In this document: positions 7,652 to 9,869 of the stretch, one piece after another
Layout of the letters: the number at the start of each line of letters is the position of its first letter
How positions within the stretch are numbered: the first letter of the stretch is position 1
NCBI GenBank assembly: GCA_020444765.1
Contig: JAGRHW010000117.1
Coordinates: 1 to 9,869, forward strand
Source: Gammaproteobacteria bacterium
GTDB lineage: Bacteria > Pseudomonadota > Gammaproteobacteria > Granulosicoccales > Granulosicoccaceae
Direction of reading: 5' to 3'
Length of the DNA: 9,869 nucleotides
Made by a program: the position numbers and the translations under genes
The notes under the pieces: model-generated
What the model was told of the DNA's origin: nothing
Databases searched by the model: none
The model's input: the letters and a program-made list of their open reading frames with translations, nothing else

Positions 7652-8587
7652 TCAGGTCACAACGGTCAGGAAGGTTTCGTGCAGCTTGCGCTGCGCATAG
7701 TCGAGACCACCGCCCTCGCCCATGCCCTCGAAAGTCCAGGTAGTCGGCTCGTAATCCGGATAAAGCTGATAACCGCCCATAAAAGTCTCGAAGCGGTTGC
7801 CGGACGGATCCCAGGCATAAATAGTACAACCCCGAGTGATACCGTGACGGGTCGGCCCGATATCGACCTTGATATCGTTCATTGCCATGATGTCGGCGGC
7901 GCGCAGAACCTGATCCCAGGTTTCCAGCAGAAAGGAGTTGTGATGCAGTTTGCCGGGCTCGGGATGTTCGACGAAGGCAATGTCGTGCACCTTGTGCGAG
8001 CAGGACAACCAGATCGCCGCATTAACATCCGCATCGGGCGCCAGCACCCGCTCGACCAGATAGAAACCCAGCACCTCAGTGAAAATTTTCTCCACCTCGG
8101 CCACATTGGGACCATAGAGCAGGCAGTGATCGAGTCGCACCGGCGCGATACCGCGCTCGGCCTGTTCGGTCCAGGGCGCGGGATTACGCACCTGCAGACC
8201 GTTACCGACAGCGGTTTTATGCGCGTAGAGTTCTATCTTGTGCCCGGACGGCAACTCGAAACGCACCCGTTCGCCGGTTTCCAGCAGATCGCCCGCCGGA
8301 ATACGCTCGGTGCCGAGACCATAGGCCTGCAAATCCGCTTCAAGCTTGTTCAGGGTGGCATCGTCAAGCACCTTGAAGCCGAAAAAGTCCAGCCCCGCCG
8401 TGTCCGCCTCGCGCAAAACCACGCTGTGATGATCGCGCTCGTCCCAGCATTTCAGATAAACGCGCCCCTGATCGTCACGCCCGGTTTCCACCAGACCCAG
8501 CACATCACGGTAAAAATGCACACCTTCATCCAGATCCAGCATACGAATTTGTGTATGCCCGGGTCGTAAAACACCTGTCATTGCCAT
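7652..8587 (-). CDS. dmpB: Catechol 2,3-dioxygenase (extradiol, XylE/DmpB type)
   Basis: 311 residues with the chosen start (XylE and DmpB have 307). It cleaves catechol next to the hydroxyls with O2 to yellow 2-hydroxymuconic semialdehyde. The two-domain vicinal oxygen chelate fold is complete. Fe(II) ligands are His154 (VRLDHCLLYG), His216 (GKLHHNSF) and Glu267 (DPSGNRFETF). The active-site residues His201 (HKVHD), His248 (PTRHG) and Tyr257 (TIY) are also in place. The N-terminal VLRPGHTQIRMLDL and the tail RKLHETFLTVVT match the family ends. An in-frame ATG at 8618-8620 would add 11 residues, but GGAGG lies eight bases before the ATG at 8585-8587, so that start is preferred; the next ATG (8579-8581) is also possible. 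It is the first enzyme gene after the sigma-54 promoter, 10 nt ahead of dmpK. This is an unusual position, because dmpB normally follows dmpP and dmpQ. Confidence 0.96.
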   Translation of the reverse strand: MAMTGVLRPGHTQIRMLDLDEGVHFYRDVLGLVETGRDDQGRVYLKCWDERDHHSVVLREADTAGLDFFGFKVLDDATLNKLEADLQAYGLGTERIPAGDLLETGERVRFELPSGHKIELYAHKTAVGNGLQVRNPAPWTEQAERGIAPVRLDHCLLYGPNVAEVEKIFTEVLGFYLVERVLAPDADVNAAIWLSCSHKVHDIAFVEHPEPGKLHHNSFLLETWDQVLRAADIMAMNDIKVDIGPTRHGITRGCTIYAWDPSGNRFETFMGGYQLYPDYEPTTWTFEGMGEGGGLDYAQRKLHETFLTVVT

Positions 8588-8595
8588 GCTTGTAT

Positions 8596-8600
8596 CCTCC
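8596..8600 (-). promoter_or_regulatory. Ribosome binding site deciding the dmpB start
   Basis: GGAGG on the minus strand, eight bases before the ATG at 8585-8587. It sits inside the longer in-frame version of the gene that would begin at 8620, which argues against that start. The longer start is also preceded by no good Shine-Dalgarno sequence. Confidence 0.75.
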
Positions 8601-8710
8601 ACGAAATAGTCAAAATGCAATGCATTACCTTGTTCATCTCCCAGCGCCGCCTCCCGGCCTGACTGGTCTTTCGTCTTTTGCTAAAACCCTGAAATCCCTT
8701 TTCAATTCCC

Positions 8711-8741
8711 GGCCTCACCTTTTTTCAGGCAATACGAGGCC
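8711..8741 (-). repeat. Inverted repeat (hairpin) in the dmpB leader
   Basis: The minus strand reads GGCCTC and GAGGCC as perfect 6-bp outer arms (8736-8741 with 8711-8716), with an inner CCT/AGG pair around GAAAAA. No T-run follows, so it is not a terminator. As RNA it would form a stem about 125 nt before the dmpB start. Confidence 0.5.
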
Positions 8742-8792
8742 CTCAGCGTAAACACAGGCTCCTTACGCCGTTATCAATCTTTGCGATCTTAA

Positions 8793-8834
8793 TGTGCCGG
8801 TATTTGCTTATTCAGCCATTCAGACCCCGGCACA
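8793..8834 (-). repeat. Inverted repeat (hairpin) in the dmpB leader, 8-bp perfect arms
   Basis: Perfect arms TGTGCCGG (8793-8800) and CCGGCACA (8827-8834) flank a 26-nt loop. The loop holds a tandem CTGAAT-GG-CTGAAT on the minus strand. The right arm shares two bases with the next hairpin (8833-8860), so the two stems compete at their ends. Confidence 0.55.
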
Positions 8835-8860
8835 CATCAATCCGTGTTACAAGGGATGTG
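8833..8860 (-). repeat. Inverted repeat around the stop codon of the 31-codon ORF
   Basis: Arms CACATC and GATGTG (8833-8838 with 8855-8860) flank a 16-nt loop that contains the TAA of the small ORF. A ribosome reaching that stop codon would cover one arm. The stem is short, and its left end overlaps the 8793-8834 hairpin by two bases. Confidence 0.4.
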
Positions 8861-8942
8861 ATTTATCGTTTTTCATCATCGCACGAACAAACCTCGCTGT
8901 TCGCAGATTGAAAAGAGTAGTTACGGATTTTTTATCGGACAT
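8847..8942 (-). CDS. Possible 31-codon leader ORF
   Basis: The ATG at 8940-8942 is preceded by AAGGGGG with five bases between, a strong ribosome binding site. It opens a 31-codon frame ending in TAA at 8847-8849, about 75 nt after the predicted transcription start. The peptide begins MSDKKSVTTLFNL and is basic, with eight Lys or Arg. It has no signal peptide or membrane segment and I recognise no family. The stop codon lies in the loop of an inverted repeat (8833-8860). It may be a leader peptide, a small protein, or a remnant left when genes were rearranged. A short frame with a good RBS can also arise by chance in AT-rich DNA, so the call is tentative. Confidence 0.35.
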   Translation of the reverse strand: MSDKKSVTTLFNLRTARFVRAMMKNDKSHPL

Positions 8943-9027
8943 GAATCCCCCTTAAAAAGTCTTACCATGCTTGTATTTTTATAAGCTGCATGGCGATACC
9001 AGCTTGTGTGGTTTTATGATTTTCTAT

Positions 9028-9043
9028 CGCATCTCGCGTGCCA
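9028..9043 (-). promoter_or_regulatory. Sigma-54 (-24/-12) promoter of the phenol operon
   Basis: The minus strand reads C-TGGCACG-CGAG-ATGCG. The -24 element TGGCACG (9037-9043) is a perfect match to the consensus. The -12 element ATGCG (9028-9032) keeps the invariant GC at the required GG-N10-GC spacing, differing from TTGCW at two flanking bases. Transcription would start near 9017 and run leftwards to dmpB. Phenol operons driven by DmpR-type activators use this promoter class, and such an activator gene lies immediately upstream. This was the best -24/-12 match I found on the minus strand of the control region. Confidence 0.85.
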
Positions 9044-9067
9044 GTTTTTTATTTCACTGTTTTTTAA

Positions 9068-9098
9068 GGGATTTTTAAAATTCCTCTTTTAAAACCCC
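9068..9098. repeat. AT-rich inverted repeat between enhancer sites and promoter
   Basis: TTTTTAAAA and TTTTAAAA arms, capped by GGG (9068-9070) and CCC (about 9095-9098), face each other across TTCCTC. The tract is strongly AT-rich and lies between the candidate activator sites and the -24 box, where sigma-54 systems need bendable DNA and often bind IHF. No good IHF consensus was found by eye. With no T-run after it, it is a poor terminator candidate for the regulator gene. Confidence 0.4.
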
Positions 9099-9133
9099 GC
9101 GTATTTGCCTAACGCTTTTGTTCGTTGGCGCCC

Positions 9134-9159
9134 GCAGCTTTACAAAATGGTCAAGCTGC
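9134..9159. promoter_or_regulatory. Candidate upstream activator site 1 for the DmpR-type regulator
   Basis: A dyad with perfect 7-bp arms GCAGCTT and AAGCTGC encloses TTTACAAAATGGTCAA (9139-9154). That core matches 11 of 16 positions of the XylR/DmpR enhancer palindrome TTGATCAATTGATCAA. Its centre is about 130 bp upstream of the predicted transcription start, in the usual range for sigma-54 enhancers. The site could alternatively be a weak hairpin ending the regulator transcript, but no T-run follows. Confidence 0.5.
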
Positions 9160-9169
9160 AGCGCAGTAA

Positions 9170-9185
9170 TTTCACAATCATTCAA
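9170..9185. promoter_or_regulatory. Candidate upstream activator site 2, overlapping the end of the regulator gene
   Basis: The minus strand reads TTGAATGATTGTGAAA, matching 10 of 16 positions of the same enhancer palindrome, with the outer TTGA and AA and the centre ATTG kept. Its centre is 31 bp, about three helical turns, from site 1. It overlaps the stop codon of the regulator gene (9182-9184). Paired sites on the same helix face are typical for this activator family, but a match of this quality is only suggestive. Confidence 0.4.
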
Positions 9186-9869
9186 ACATCGTTTTCAGTT
9201 TCGCGGCTTTTCAGACGATAGGCCAACTGACGACGGGATATGCCCAGCAGTTTCGCCGCATGCGTCAGATTGCCGTTGGTCCGCGTAACCGCGCGGTCGA
9301 GCAGTTTCCATTCATGCGCCTGTAAATTGAAATCACCGTCGAGCAGTGCATCCAGCACCTGTCTGCTGGTTTCCTCGGCCTGACTTCTGACCTTGCCCTG
9401 TTTATCGATTGCCGCGCCGCTCAGGCTGCTGACGGTCTCGGACGAAAACAAATGCTCAAGCTCAATATAGCCACCGTCGGTGGTGAGCAGGACGCCCCGC
9501 TCGATTACGTTTTCCAGCTCACGGACATTGCCCTTCCATTCGCAGGTCATCAGCGCATCCAGCGCTCTTTCGGTAATGCCGGTGATCTTCTTCTGGTAAA
9601 CCGGCGCGTATTTTTCGACCATCGCCTCGGCCAGCAGCGGAATATCGGAGCGCCGCTCGCGCAAGGGAGGAATCTCCACCGGATAAGTCGCCAGACGATA
9701 ATACAAGTCTGCTCTGAAGCGTTTTTCCTCGATCGCCTTGTGTAGATCGACATTGGTCGCGGCGACCAGGCGGACATCCACCTTGGTGCTTTTTTCATCG
9801 CCGAGGCGCTCGACCTCGCCGCTTTGCAGTACCCGCAGCAGCTTGACCTGCGCGGCCGGCGGCAGATCG
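9182..9869 (-). CDS. dmpR: Sigma-54-dependent activator of DmpR/XylR/PoxR family, C-terminal part
   Basis: The frame is open from the window edge to TGA at 9182-9184, giving 228 residues of the C-terminal part; the start and the sensor domain lie outside. The AAA+ domain shows LPPAAQVKLLRVLQSGEVER near the edge, the RLVAATN segment, the arginine-finger region FRADLYYRL, PPLRERRSDIPLL, and WKGNVRELENVIERGV. After a linker of about 60 residues comes a Fis-type helix-turn-helix, NLTHAAKLLGISRRQLAYRL, close to the C-terminus. The family activates sigma-54 polymerase by ATP hydrolysis. Phenol-sensing members bind the aromatic compound in their N-terminal domain, which cannot be checked here. Assignment to the phenol-responsive branch rests on the adjacent operon and its -24/-12 promoter. 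The gene runs in the same direction as the operon, not divergently as in Pseudomonas CF600. Confidence 0.85.
   Translation of the reverse strand, partial: DLPPAAQVKLLRVLQSGEVERLGDEKSTKVDVRLVAATNVDLHKAIEEKRFRADLYYRLATYPVEIPPLRERRSDIPLLAEAMVEKYAPVYQKKITGITERALDALMTCEWKGNVRELENVIERGVLLTTDGGYIELEHLFSSETVSSLSGAAIDKQGKVRSQAEETSRQVLDALLDGDFNLQAHEWKLLDRAVTRTNGNLTHAAKLLGISRRQLAYRLKSRETENDV

Larger units (their letters stand above)
8588..9017 (-). other. Long predicted 5' leader of the dmpB-dmpKLMNOP transcript
   Basis: About 430 nt lie between the predicted sigma-54 transcription start (near 9017) and the dmpB ATG. The stretch is more AT-rich than the genes. It holds a 31-codon ORF (8847-8942), three inverted repeats (8833-8860, 8793-8834, 8711-8741) and a 12-nt sequence (8965-8976) that recurs exactly at the dmpB start (8584-8595). 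No tRNA, rRNA or known riboswitch is recognised, and no T-run follows any of these hairpins, so no intrinsic terminator is seen. Whether the leader regulates expression or is only residue of past rearrangement cannot be told from one sequence. Confidence 0.55.

Noticed and set aside
7586..8569. 327-codon open frame on the plus strand opposite dmpB
   Set aside because: Antisense shadow of the dioxygenase gene; no domain visible.
8618..8620. Upstream in-frame ATG of the dioxygenase, adding 11 residues
   Set aside because: The GGAGG at the right distance serves the ATG at 8585-8587, and family members begin close to that position.
8702..8755. 17-codon GTG-started frame in the dmpB leader behind AAGGAG
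   Set aside because: Spacing to the GTG is only three bases, the frame is very short and it coincides with a hairpin, so chance is the likelier explanation.
8777..8800. Second sigma-54-like site in the leader (minus GGCAC followed by GC)
   Set aside because: GG and GC are 12 bases apart instead of the required 10, so it cannot be a -24/-12 promoter.

Overview
The window holds a phenol (methylphenol) degradation gene cluster of the dmp/lap/pox type. Every gene lies on the minus strand, so transcription runs from high to low coordinates. Protein families and the GC-rich coding sequence point to an aerobic proteobacterium, probably gamma- or betaproteobacterial. Nothing here fixes the genus.

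Layout in transcription order: (1) 9182-9869, the 3' part of a sigma-54-dependent activator of the DmpR/XylR/PoxR family. (2) 8588-9181, a 594-nt AT-rich control region and leader. It has a near-consensus -24/-12 promoter (9028-9043), two candidate activator sites upstream (one overlapping the end of the regulator gene), a predicted leader of about 430 nt with a 31-codon ORF behind a good ribosome binding site, and several inverted repeats. (3) 7652-8587, catechol 2,3-dioxygenase (dmpB). (4) 3015-7641, the complete six-gene multicomponent phenol hydroxylase: dmpK, dmpL, dmpM, dmpN, dmpO, dmpP. (5) 2727-3014, a gap with a clear intrinsic terminator. (6) 1266-2726, 2-hydroxymuconic semialdehyde dehydrogenase (dmpC). 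(7) 1130-1265, a gap almost filled by a 105-bp palindromic element. (8) 341-1129, 2-oxopent-4-enoate hydratase (dmpE). (9) 1-330, the N-terminal 110 residues of acetaldehyde dehydrogenase (dmpF), cut by the window edge.

Together the genes encode phenol to catechol (DmpKLMNOP), catechol meta-cleavage to 2-hydroxymuconic semialdehyde (DmpB), oxidation of the semialdehyde (DmpC), and late steps towards pyruvate and acetyl-CoA (DmpE, DmpF). The 4-oxalocrotonate isomerase and decarboxylase and the aldolase are not in the window and would be expected downstream of dmpF.

No wholly new system is visible. What departs from the classic dmpKLMNOPQBCDEFGHI order of Pseudomonas CF600 is the architecture. 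The dioxygenase gene comes first, next to the promoter. The ferredoxin gene dmpQ and the hydrolase gene dmpD are absent from their usual places, and the two resulting gaps carry a terminator and a palindromic repeat. The regulator gene is co-directional rather than divergent, and the operon has a long structured leader with a possible small ORF.
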